This document shows, piece by piece, positions 54,359 to 64,000 of a DNA stretch of 64,000 nt (positions within the stretch are counted from its first letter, which is position 1; the number at the start of each line of letters is the position of its first letter). Source of the DNA: Tricholoma matsutake (Eukaryota > Basidiomycota > Agaricomycetes > Agaricales > Tricholomataceae). Where the stretch lies: NCBI GenBank assembly GCA_026075535.2, contig AP026544.2, positions 10,478,001 through 10,542,000 on the forward strand, written 5' to 3'. Both the position numbers and the translations under genes were made by a program. The notes beneath the pieces are model-generated. The model made no database searches. It was not told the DNA's origin and saw only the letters and a program-made list of their open reading frames with translations.

Positions 54359-56581
54359 ATGCCAGCTCGTGGTCATTCCATGGCTCCAAAGTTTGATCCT
54401 ACTCAGCCTTGAGAACTTTGCAGATACTTTAACAAACTCGAAATGTTGTTTCCAGCATGCGGAATTACCAATTCTGAAGATATGAAGAAGCATGCCTGTT
54501 GCTATGTTGACATCGATACTTCTGAACTTTGGGAATCAATCCCAGGATATGACACAGGGGGCTCATTCAATGCATTTGGTACTGCTATTCATAAGTTGTA
54601 CACTGGATCTGAAGACAACTGCAAGTGGTCGATCGCTGATATGGATAAGCTTATCAGCGAACAACTTTGCATTGGTATCTATGATGCGAACAAATTAGGA
54701 TTATATTACCAGTCTTTCTACAACATCACTAAATTCCTTACCATGAAAAATCGACTTTCAGTTGCCAAACAAAGCAGGGCTTTTGTTCATGGCTTTCAAC
54801 CAGGATTATGGACACAAATTGTGCACCGTCTTGAACTCAAATTCCCCGATCATTACCCAGACAACCCTTATCCTCTCGATGACATCCATGCTGCTGCAAA
54901 ATTTGTTTTAGCAGGCACCACATCCTCACAAACTCCCTCAGCCACAACTTTGCAAGTCCCATCCTCATCTTCGACTTTGACCTCTATCCCTACTACTTCT
55001 ACATTGTCTCCACAAATCAAAACAGAGGATTTATCAGTGATTCTCGAGAAATTTGCGACCACTCTCATCACTGCCTTGACAGGATCTTGACCCAACAATA
55101 ACAACAACAATTCCCCTCGTGTTAACCAAGGGTTTCACCAGGATCAACTCGAAAATCTAGTCTGTATTTTCTGTGGTCTTTTGGGACACTTCATTAGCAA
55201 TTGTTTAGTCTGTCAAACATATATTAACAACGGAAAGTGCAAGAAGAACACCGAAGGAAAGGTTGTGCTTCCAAATGGACAGTTCATGCCTTGAAACATT
55301 CCTGGGCATTTCATCAAAGATCACATCGACGAGTGGATTCGTCGAAACCCAGATGTAAATATTGTCCCTGTCCTCATGTACAGCATCACACCTTCACCCA
55401 CTCCAGCTCCCACTCCTAGGGGGATCTACCAGATCACTGACATGAATACCTCAGCTGATATTTGTATCGCTTGATTAGAACAAGAGCCATATGCCTTACA
55501 AAGTGGTCGAAACTTCGCTTGACTCAAACTTGAGCCAACCGCAGCTCCTGTAGTTCAGCCATCAATCTCATCTGTGCCTCCATCAGCAGTACCAGTTGCG
55601 CTTCCTGTTCCGACTGTTGCTCCTCCTTCGATAGCATCCACAGTGACCAATCCACCTATGTCCAACATAACGCCAGCAATGGCTTTGCAGCCAACCTCGA
55701 ATTCGCAACCCACCCCAAGTTCGCAACCTGCCATGAGTTCGCAACCCCCAGTCCATCCTTATGCCACAGCATCAGAGAACACTTACCTCCCACCTCACAA
55801 ACGAAACTTTGCTTCTACTAGTAAAGGTAAAGAACATGATGGTCCTTGGTACCACACAGTAGCCCCCATTCAGAATGACAAAATCACTCAGGACATATTT
55901 TCGCGTTCAATGAAGACACTGATTGTCACCCTCACTATGGAAAAACTTCTTTCATTATTGCCCAAAGTTCGCACAAAATGGAAGGAACAGCTGACTCCAT
56001 GTCACATTCTGAATCAGGATGGAAACAACGTGGTGCACCTCATCAATGAAGAGGTTCTTATGATCAATGACCCATATGAAACTTATATCAGCTCTCTTTG
56101 TATCGGTGATATTCCTAAACCCATTGTCGCTGCAAAGGAATCTCATTCGAGCAGATCAGTTATGATGAATGTTAATGGTCAAAACCCTGTCAAAAGTGTA
56201 GTTGATCCTGGTTCTTCGATTATCGCTATGTCCAAAGAAGTCTGTCACAAACTAGGTCTCGCATACAATCCTTCCATCCACATTCTGCTTCAATCAGCTA
56301 ATGGTGGCATTGACAAAAGTTTAGGATTAGCATGAAATGTCCCTTGCAAAGTTGGCATGATCACAATCTATATGCAGATTCATATAATCCAAAACCCTGC
56401 CTACAACATCCTACTTGGTCGACCCTTCGATGTAGTCACCAAAAGCGCTGTCAAGAACTGGAGTGATGAATCTCAGACAATCACCATCTACAATCCTAAC
56501 TCAACATGCTCCTCTACCATTCTGACCTTCCCTAGGGCTACGAAATGTCAAAAAGTAGTTTGTGAGGATTTTTGCTACTAG
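54359..56581 (+). pseudogene. gag: Gypsy-4 Gag and protease
   Basis: One frame with several TGA/TAG stops (54,410, 55,088 and others). Gag core: ELCRYFNKLEMLFPACGITN, CCYVDIDTSELWESIPGYD and a Ser/Thr-rich spacer. Zinc knuckle CIFCGLLGHFISNC at about 55,161-55,202. A Pro/Val-rich linker follows (55,574-55,770). Protease: VVDPGSSIIAMSKEV at about 56,200, with DPGS in place of DSG as in other basidiomycete Gypsy elements, then YNILLGRPFDV. N-terminal sequence before 54,359 is probably part of Gag but lies in a shifted frame. Confidence 0.8.
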
Positions 56582-59500
56582 AGGACAATATTTCGGAGAC
56601 TGAACAGTGTGCATTCATCATTTCTTTTGACCATTTGAATTCTTCTATATTTATTGAATGCACTGTGAACATTCCCGACTTTGAATCCTCATCTTCAAAC
56701 TCCACTACTACTTCAGATATTATTGCCCATCTCTATTTGACAGCTAGTGAACAGTATGTTACATTTTTATCAGCCTCGATGGCCCCCTCTATGCAAGATT
56801 CATCAAAATGTTCCACACCCTATTTATCCTCTGAATCTCTATACCCTGCCTTTGCAGCCACTAAGAAGAAGTACAAACCCATCGCATTGAAAGTTCGACC
56901 AGTCATCACCAACCTTCCTGATCAATTTCACATTACTTGTACTATCACAGGAGATCCTCTCAAAGAAATGCTGAAACTTAATCCTAAACCTCCAACATTT
57001 TTGCCATCTTTCTGATACACCCTCGAATGTAAAGTGATTATCGATAATAATCATCCTGGCAATTTCCTTTGGCCCAAGAAATGAAACCTCATGCACAATT
57101 TTATTCAAAATCATGAAACCAGTTTTGCATGGACCGAACAAGAATGAGGAAGTTTTTGCCCCGACTTCTTCCCTCCTATCAAATTCCCCATCATTCCTCA
57201 CACCCCTTGGATCGAATGACACATCCCTATTCTGCCAGGGATCTACGAAGATGTTTGTGCCATGCTCAAGAAGAAAATAGAAGCAGGTGTCTACAAACCT
57301 TCAAACTCATCTTATCATTCACATTGGTTTTGCATCACAAAGAAAGACGGCAAAGCACTTCACTCAGTCCACGGTCTCAAACAACTCAACAAAGTCACTA
57401 TACAGCACTCAGGTGTCATTCCGATCCCCAAACATTTAGCAGAACAGTTCGGAGGATGCACTTGTGGAGGAATGCTAGACCTCTACATTGCCTTTGACAA
57501 ATGAAAAGTCACTGAATCATCTCAAGACCTTACCCCTTTTCAAATGCCTTTTGGTGCACTTCACATAGTCACCCTACCAATGGGTTGGACAAACTCAGTA
57601 CCCATCATGCACGATGACATTTTGTTTATCCTACAACCTGAGATTCCCCATGTTACAATCCCCTACATTGATGACGCACCCATCAAAGGTCTGAAATCAC
57701 ACTACTCACTCCCCGGTGGAGGCTATGAAACTATTTTGCAGGACCCAGGAATTCATTGTTTTGTTTGGGAACACTTTGAAAATCTCAATTGTGTCATCCA
57801 ATGCATGAAATATTGCAGAGGGACATTCTCAGGACCCAAGCTATTCCTTTGTGTCCCCGAAATCACTGTTTTAGGGCATCATTGCAACATCGAAGGTCAC
57901 ATGGCCGGCCCAACTCAGATCGACACAATCAGCAAATGGGGACCTTGTCAAAGTCTCACCAAAGTCAAAGCCTTCTTAGGAACTATTGGAGTTTGTCGCA
58001 TTTTCATACAGAACTTTACTAAATGAGCAGCTGCTCTTATCAACCTCACACGTAAGGATGTTCCATTCCAATTTGGTCCAACACAAATCACAGCGCAAGA
58101 AGATCTCAAACTCACTCTCATCACTTCTCCCACAATTCATGCAATCGACTACACCTCAAACGCACCCATCATCCTATCAGTCGACACTTCACACATCGCA
58201 GTCGGATTTTTCTTGGCTCAGTGCGACCCCAAAAACCTTCACAAATGTGTTTACAGTTGTTTCAGATCTATCATGCTCAATGCCCACGAATCTCGCTTTT
58301 TGCAACCCAAACTCAAACTTTATGGACTCTATCACGCGCTTGGCACACTTCAACTGTATGTTATTGGCATACAAAATCTCATCATTGAAGTCAATGCCAG
58401 GTACATCAAAGGCAAGGTAGCAAATCCCAACATTGCACCAAGCGTGAGCATTAATCAATGGATTGTATCCATTCTTACCTTCCACTTTATGCTTGTACAT
58501 GTTGCAGGAATGCACCACGTTCCAGATGGACTTTCATGATGTCCTCTACAAAATGGAGATGATGCCCAACCCAACGATGAATCCTTCAAAGATTGGATTG
58601 ACTGACTACATGGTTTCATGCATCAAATCAACCTGCTCACGACTCACCCATTCCCATCACATTCACTCCAACTGACATTCACCCTACCTTCAGATCTCAG
58701 TAAGGGGGAGAACATCAATTACAAAGATGTCCCTCATTCTGATCATGCCAAATGAGATGACGAATGACTTCTTAGTGTTCAAAAATAGCTCAAAGGTTTA
58801 CAATGACCACCAGACCTCTCAGAAGCCGACTACATCACTTTCGTGCAATATTGCACCCAAGTTCTTTTTAGATTCTGGAAAATTTGGCAAAAAGATTCAC
58901 AAGGAGCCCACAAGATTGTCACTATCCCTGAATGCCGCCTCGAGATTATTTGTGCAGCTCATGATGATATCGGTCACAAGATGGTGTTTGCTACAAAAAC
59001 CCTTGTCACACTCAATTTTGGTGGCCCAATATGAAAGCCGACATCACATGGTATGCTCTTGCCACCTCTGCCAACTTTGACAAACCTGAGATCTGCTTAT
59101 TCCACCCACAGTGGCAACCCCAGCACCACTTTTTAGCAAAGTCTACATCAACACGATGCAAATGCCCCCATCGAATGGATTCAAGCATATCATTCAAGGC
59201 CAATGTTCATTAACAGCCTATCCAGAATGGCGAAAGCTTCAACATGAAAATGCCACGACCTTTGGTGACTGGATCTTCAAAGACATCATTTGTCGATGGG
59301 GATCTCTTTACAAAATTGTGAGTGATAACGGATCAGCATTTATTGCAGCAATGGAGTATCTCACAAAACAATACCATATCAATCACATCCAAATCAGTGG
59401 TTACAACTCTTGCACCAATGGACTCGTCGAAAGAGCACACTTGGATGTTTGACAATCATTATTCAAAGCAGTCAACGGAGACCAGAACAAGTGGTCAGAT

Positions 59501-60121
59501 GGAGCACACTCTGTCTTTTGGGCAGAATGTGTGACAGTTCGCAAACGCATGGGGTGTTTGCCCTACTTCGCAGTTACAGGATCCCATCCCCTCATCCCAC
59601 TCGACATCTCTGAAGCTACATATTTTCAGCCCCCTCCGAATTCAATACTTTTGACAACCGATCTCATTGCATGACGAGCTATTGCCTTGCAAAAATGTTT
59701 GATCGACCTCGAAACCCTTTATTCAAAGGTTTTTTCAGCATGGCTAGAAGCTGTGAAACAATTCGAACAAGTCCACCAGTGGACTGTCAAAGACTACAAC
59801 TTTGCAACAGGCAGTTTAGTACTACTTTGCAATACACAGATCAAAAAGTCCCTAAATCGCAAAATGCGACCTCAATATTTAGGTCCCCTCATGGTCATCG
59901 ATCGAACCTATGGAGGAGCCTACATCCTTTGTGAACTCGATGGATCAGTACTCCATCGCCCCATTGCTGCCTTTCATCTACTTCCTTACTTAGTTCAAAA
60001 ATCCATTCCACTCCCTCTGAACTTCCTTGACATCGACTCAGAATGTCTCGAAACACTTTGACAAACTTTGGACATTGATGAAGATATTCCTGAAGACATT
60101 CCACACCCCAAAGACGATTAA
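56572..60121 (+). pseudogene. pol: Gypsy-4 Pol: RT, RNase H, integrase
   Basis: The frame is -1 to protease at 56,575. RT: KKIEAGVYKPSNSSYHSHWF, LPMGWTNSVPIMHDDILFIL and an intact active site YIDD (57,664). RNase H: IILSVDTSHIAVGFFLAQ and NAHESRFLQPKLKLYGLYHAL. The integrase zinc-finger region at 58,920-59,035 is changed in frame near 59,036. The core has KVYINTMQMP, with Asn for the first Asp, then IVSDNGSAF and NGLVERAH. The integrase C-terminus runs to 60,121, ending EDIPHPKDD, without a chromodomain. A candidate central polypurine tract lies between RNase H and integrase. Confidence 0.85.
58697..58710 (+). promoter_or_regulatory. Candidate central polypurine tract of Gypsy-4
   Basis: TCAGTAAGGGGGAG is identical over 14 bases to the sequence just before the 3' LTR (63,162-63,175). 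It sits at the RNase H/integrase boundary, where lentiviruses and Ty1 have a second plus-strand primer. Confidence 0.55.
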
Positions 60122-60315
60122 CTATTCTCTTTTCTTTGTTCACAATTACTTACCTATTACAAGTCGCAATATTGTATTACAGCATGGTCATGCAAACTCC
60201 AAAAGGGTTTTTCAGCCATGATGATTTACTGAGCCTTTCCCTTATTTTGTAACATCTTTTCCTTTCATTTTCTCTTACAATATGCTCAGAACACTTACAA
60301 CAACAAGTCTCAGAA

Positions 60316-60534
60316 ATGGATCTCATTTCAAACATTTTTCAGATATTGCTTTTACTCTACTTATCTCTTATAGCTTTTTTTCTTCTAGTTCAAAAAATCA
60401 TGAATTTATTATACAAAAATATCAAAAATAAAAACAATGAAGTTTTACTGTTCCCCATCCAACATTCTACCCAGTGCCGCTATCTCCTGATCCAGCATAC
60501 AATGCTGCACCTTTTTCCTTGCCATCTTCTCTGA
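60316..60534 (+). CDS. Short reading frame with a membrane segment after Gypsy-4 pol
   Basis: 72 residues starting MDLISNIFQILLLLYLSLIA, a strongly hydrophobic helix followed by a Lys/Asn-rich stretch. It overlaps the 3' end of the antisense gene at 60,445. No family is recognised. It could be chance in AT-rich DNA. Confidence 0.2.
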   Translation: MDLISNIFQILLLLYLSLIAFFLLVQKIMNLLYKNIKNKNNEVLLFPIQHSTQCRYLLIQHTMLHLFPCHLL

Positions 60535-61556
60535 AATCATTTGTCAGCACTGTTCTACACCCAACACTCCCTTGTCACCTTCTCAAATCTCATGCCCCTT
60601 CCCTTTCCTATCTTGCCTTGATTGTCCCTGTGACTTTGATGGCCCTGCCTCCAGTGCTAGCAATGGCCTGACGACTCAAATTCAAGGCACTATATATTAT
60701 GAAAAGTTAGCGAATACTTCAAAAGAAATCGAATAGTGGCTTACCTGGTTTTGGATGCTCCAAAACCTTTCCACCATGACTCCCTACAGCTTTCTTTCCC
60801 TTCACTTTATGTACCCCCCCTCCCAATGGCACCCTTGTGCTTCTTGCATGCATTTGTGGCATTTTGCCGCCCTGTCATCCACGATGCACATGGGCCAGCT
60901 CTTGAAGCCAGTGCATTGATTGCACTGCAGGCATTTTATTAGTTTCAAAATCCCTCCAAAATTAATCTGTATGACTTACTGGTCCTTCAAACTCAAGAAG
61001 TCCCCCCTCCTCAAACTTTGTTCATTTAGCGGCAATTTCCTGGTTGCCATCGTTGTTGTTGTCTTCATCCTCCTCCTCCTCCATTGCCTGCCACTTTTGG
61101 GTACCCAGGATAACAATCTGGTCCTCATCGTTCTCCTGATCCTCCTCCCCAGCTTCTGCTCGCCTAATCGCCTCACTTTCAGCCTGCAAGGCTGAGTTCC
61201 GCCTCTTCAAGTCCTCCTTCAATACTGTTTTCACTCGAACCTCTGCAATGAGAGTCGTCTGGGTAGCCTCGAGAACCTTCTGTTGTTTGTCGAGCTTCAC
61301 AGCTTTTGCCACTGCAGCCTTGCATAGAATTGCTTCCTGCTCTTCCCGACGTCTTGCCTCCACCACTTCCTTCTGCCTCTGCCCACACCTTTGCCTCTTC
61401 TGCTTCCACTTCAGCCTTCGCTTTGCAGCCCTTGCCTCTTGCTCCTCGTGTTCGACTTTGTCTGCTAGGTCCTGCAATAGAACTTCAGCGCCCCATGGCA
61501 GCCACTCCCAACACGCCAAAGGAGTGTACAGATCGAATGCTTCATCGACAACCTTT

Positions 61557-61564
61557 TGAATGGC
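61557..61564. repeat. 8-bp target duplication of hAT-3, left copy
   Basis: TGAATGGC, identical to 62,795-62,802. Confidence 0.9.
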
Positions 61565-62015
61565 TAGGGCATGGCATGGGTAACCCTCGGGTATATTTCC
61601 TCATACCCTTACCTGTACCCGTGAACACTGTACCTGCATGGGTACAGGTACCATATTACCGTGGGTTTCGAGAAGAATACTTATTTTAATAACTTATTAC
61701 ACTAAACTAAGTTAATAGAAACCCCCTTGCTTGCATTTGGAGCGAGGGAGGGGGTGGTGGACCTATTCTAATAAATAAATTATATTAAATTAATATAGAA
61801 ACCCCCCCTCCCCTCCACATTTCAAGTGAGGGATGGGGTGGTGGTGCCTGTAGTCAATGAAAACAAAACAAAAACCCCCCCCTCTCACATTTGGAGCGAG
61901 GGAGGGGGGTGGTGCCTGTAGTCACCGAGAACAGAATGAGTAACCCTCCCACTTGCATTTGCAGTGAGAGAGGGGGGGGTGCTGCCTGTAGTTGTTGATC
62001 CCTGTTTCCACCCCA

Positions 62016-62029
62016 TGAGCAGTTGCTTG
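62016..62029. repeat. GAGCA hairpins in hAT-3
   Basis: TGAGCA-GT-TGCTTG here, with copies at 62,095-62,112 (CACAAGCA-GT-TGCTCATGG) and 62,169-62,184 (ATGAGCA-GT-TGCTCGT), each preceded by CCACCCC. Spacing is about 75-80 bp. Confidence 0.7.
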
Positions 62030-62274
62030 TGGTGGCAGTTGGGTCCTTGGGTCCTCCTCCTGGTTATCATTGTCATTCCCCCCACTATCCACCCCACAAG
62101 CAGTTGCTCATGGTGGCAGTTGGGTCCTCCTCCTGGTCATCATTGTCATTCCACCCGCTATCCACCCCATGAGCAGTTGCTCGTGAGGCTGGGGCAGGTG
62201 GTGTGCTGTTGTGATGTGGCGGTGTTGGCATGGGGTTGTTCCATGTGAGCTCCTCATTCCAAGGGAATTCCAAT

Positions 62275-62375
62275 CTAGAAAATGAAAGAAACAAAATAGT
62301 TAGTTTATGAAAAAAAGAAACGACCTAAAAAAAATTACCATGGGCCCAAACGATGCAATCACATCATTTGGGCCC
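62275..62375 (-). repeat. hAT-3 palindrome plus intron module A
   Basis: The palindrome arms are 62,342-62,355 and 62,362-62,375 (GGGCCCAAAYGATG type, one mismatch). On the minus strand ATG|GTAATT opens a 64-bp intron-like segment with AAACTAACTA and the acceptor TTTTCTAG (62,275). Confidence 0.7.
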
Positions 62376-62443
62376 AGGTGACATGGCACTGTTGGGTGTG
62401 TGTTGTTAGCTGTCATCATCCATTGTTATCAGTAGTTTATAAC

Positions 62444-62544
62444 CTGAAAAAGAAGAAACATAATCAGTTGGTTTACAAAAAACAAGAAATGAAACACAAG
62501 AAAACTTACTATAGGCCCAAACGACAATTCACATCATTTGGGCC
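62444..62544 (-). repeat. hAT-3 palindrome plus intron module B
   Basis: The arms lie around 62,514-62,522 and 62,536-62,544 (GGCCCAAAY). On the minus strand TATA|GTAAGT opens a 66-bp pyrimidine-rich intron-like segment with CCAACTGAT and the acceptor TTTTTCAG (62,444). The following exon starts GTTATAAAC and is 105 bp long up to module A. Confidence 0.7.
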
Positions 62545-62794
62545 ATGCTATGGTGGTGGTTGGATCATCCTATAGTTAAAATTAGATGTGTCATGAGTAT
62601 TCAACAAGGTCAGATGATTACTCACCTGACCAAAATCCAGGTACCAGCCTGGTCCAGCATACCCGTACATACCTGTAACACCATGGAAAAGGGTATGGTG
62701 TTGCCCAGGTATGGAGATCCCATACCCATACCTGTACCCATGCATACCCATGACTGGAAACACATGGTGTTACCCATACCCGTGCTGTGCCCTA

Positions 62795-62802
62795 TGAATG
62801 GC
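62795..62802. repeat. 8-bp target duplication of hAT-3, right copy
   Basis: TGAATGGC. Confidence 0.9.
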
Positions 62803-63166
62803 CTCCAAGTGGGAATCCTTGACATCCTCCACGATATTGTCATATTCATACTGCAAAAAGTCAATAGCAGTTAAAAGCACCTCAGAAAATGTGTTGACAC
62901 TTGCCATTTTCTCACAAAAATCATGCCCCCACACTTTGAAGTCGATATCTTCTGCCTTACCAATTTTGGGCATGGCCTTCGCATGTTTGAGGATGTCATT
63001 TTTGATTTGAGGAGTAGTGACATGATCAGAGGATGAGATAGACAAGTATGACTCGAGGATGAGAGAAAAGAGCGAGGTTTTCAAGTCACCTTTATAGGGT
63101 TTTCAGCATGATCACAGATTTGGCACATGACTCCGATTGGCTGACTGGGACAGTCAGGATTTCAGT

Positions 63167-63177
63167 AAGGGGGAGGA
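63167..63177 (+). promoter_or_regulatory. Polypurine tract of Gypsy-4
   Basis: AAGGGGGAGGA directly before TGATAGG, the start of the 3' LTR. Confidence 0.8.
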
Positions 63178-64000
63178 TGATAGGTCCACCTTACGGCTGA
63201 GCTCTGAAAACAATACATCACACTCAGACACATCTCTCACAATGTTTTACGATTTCATGAATACTTATGAACACCTACGAACGCACAAAACAATGACACA
63301 ACACTTCGAAATGGTTTGAAAGACTTTGTACCATTTTGAATGCCTTCAGCCGCCATACTCATATTGTACCACACCTTGAACACATGTTCCCAACATTCCA
63401 CACACTGATGTATCGCATTTCGGGCATGACAAACACAAGGAGACATAACAGCTAGCACCTTAGCATGCATCAAGGCACTTTTGACGTCTTCATGATTTAT
63501 TGGAACAACAAGACAAGGAGATTTGATATATTATGACTATTCCGTGTTTCCTTCTCATCATTTTCTCATTTAATTCGTGATTTTGACACCTTTTTTCAAT
63601 GCCTTATGTCTACCACATGTTTGCCTCATGGCCTTTTACCTTTTTAGTACTATCTCTCTAAAACATATATAGTTTGTTGTATTTACTGTCTTCAGCAACA
63701 AGAGATCATCTTCCTCTATCGCATATTGTCAGACTTAAGGGTTCTACTCTTGAGTCTTAGCTCAGTCTTGGTCCAAAACTCTCCAGTCTCTCACAAACTT
63801 CTTCATTTTTCTACTTAGTCTCTTGAAACTATCATCAATCATCTATCAACTTTGTCATCGTCTTCTACATTGTCTTCACCTATTGTCATCATCTCACAAA
63901 CTCCTCAAGACCATTTTGAGGCTTTTCGAATTCTTTCCCACCACATCTAAATTCTTTTGTATCATTTCAAAACACTTCATAGTGTTTCATACTACCTCGT
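63178..64000 (+). repeat. 3' LTR of Gypsy-4, cut by the window end
   Basis: It begins TGATAGGTCCACC and from about 63,280 runs parallel to 53,203-53,925 with frequent C/T and G/A differences. The end of this LTR and any target duplication are outside the window. Confidence 0.85.

Larger units (their letters stand above)
61565..62794. mobile_element. hAT-3: non-autonomous hAT element, 1,230 bp
   Basis: The left end begins TAGGGCATGGCATGGGTAAC and the reverse complement of the right end begins TAGGGCACAGCACGGGTATG. Both ends carry repeated GGGTACAGGTA/TACCCATACC motifs. The 8-bp duplication is perfect. The interior has three near-identical short tandem blocks (TTTGGAGCGAGGGAGGGGGT type, 61,730-61,980), three GAGCA-type hairpins and two GGCCCAAA palindrome-plus-intron modules on the minus strand. 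It splits the antisense gene of Gypsy-4. Confidence 0.9.
60445..63084 (-). pseudogene. Antisense spliced gene of Gypsy-4: coiled-coil and Cys-cluster protein
   Basis: It starts at 63,084 (MKTSLFSLILESYLSISSSD). A helical region (VWGHDFCEKMASVNTFSEVL, FLQYEYDNIVEDVKDSHLEA) is interrupted by hAT-3; removing the insert and one 8-bp duplicate leaves an open frame (QKVVDEAFDLYTP, ACWEWLPWGAEVLLQDLADK). A long Arg/Lys/Glu coiled coil and an acidic EEEEDEDNNNDGNQ tail follow. After a TGA at 61,022 the same frame continues to a donor GTAAGT (about 60,977). A 55-bp intron (ACTAAT branch, CCTGCAG acceptor) leads to a cysteine cluster of C-X2-C-X8-C-X8-C-X2-C-X6-C form (CNQCTGFKSWPMC; CHKCMQEAQGC). A frame shift in a G-run, a basic KVKGKKAVGSHGGK segment, another intron (GTAAGC..ATATATAG) and a last exon to 60,445 follow. 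A DNA-binding role is inferred only from the Cys cluster. Confidence 0.65.
53203..64000 (+). mobile_element. Gypsy-4: large Gypsy element with an antisense gene; runs off the window
   Basis: 5' LTR (left end truncated), gag, protease, RT, RNase H, integrase, about 3 kb of 3' internal DNA holding an antisense spliced gene (interrupted by hAT-3), polypurine tract and 3' LTR continuing past 64,000. It has no chromodomain. Many CGA-to-TGA type stops are present. The 5' LTR lacks roughly the first 110 bp found in the 3' LTR, so no target duplication can be checked. Confidence 0.85.

Overview
The window reads as a chromosome arm segment of a filamentous basidiomycete, most likely an Agaricomycete. 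Two host genes on the left show this: an F-box/LRR-type protein and a single-pass membrane protein whose introns are only 57-62 bp with fungal splice sites. The mobile element complement fits too: chromodomain Gypsy elements, a Copia element apparently primed by an initiator-tRNA half molecule, hAT elements and a Harbinger-type element with a Myb/SANT-like partner. The species cannot be named from the sequence.

Layout. Positions 1-11,450 are ordinary CpG-containing host DNA with two confident genes (3,659-4,752 and 7,565-9,124, both minus) and some weak exon-like stretches. Two recent LTR insertions follow side by side. Gypsy-1 (11,451-13,434; TSD ACAAG) has an intact gag but lost nearly all of pol and the 3' LTR. 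Copia-1 (13,462-19,147; TSD GTAGC; two 274-bp LTRs) is complete and has one gag-pol frame broken by four stops. From about 19.2 kb to the right edge the DNA is CpG-poor, TpG/CpA-rich and almost entirely layered transposons: hAT-0 (20,684-23,563), a Copia 3' fragment, hAT-1 (two halves), Gypsy-3 (two halves), Gypsy-2 nested in Gypsy-3 (30,003-36,055), hAT-2 (47,699-49,044), a Harbinger-type element (about 50.2-53.2 kb), Gypsy-4 (53.2 kb to beyond the window end), and hAT-3 (61,565-62,794) nested in an antisense gene of Gypsy-4.

Structural result. hAT-1 and Gypsy-3 are each cut in two, and one event explains both: inversion of about 27,651-43,682. Undoing it on paper joins the hAT transposase in frame and the Gypsy-3 reverse transcriptase in frame. 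It also pairs the two hAT-1 termini (TSD ACTCCAAG), pairs the two Gypsy-3 LTRs (TSD GACAC), and re-orients the two parts of an older gag copy that hAT-1 had hit. Both breakpoints fall on a TA dinucleotide with no bases lost.

Candidate new system. Four hAT elements with different termini (hAT-0, -1, -2, -3) have internal bodies built from the same kind of unit. The unit is a 9-16 bp-arm palindrome (mostly GGCCCAA...TTGGGCC) a few bases before a 5' splice site, followed by a 50-80 bp pyrimidine-rich intron with a TACTAAC-like branch site. Three of the four also carry repeated GAGCA-AC-TGCTC hairpins. A second unusual structure is a multi-exon antisense gene (coiled coil plus cysteine cluster) between pol and the 3' LTR of Gypsy-4, which also has a candidate central polypurine tract.
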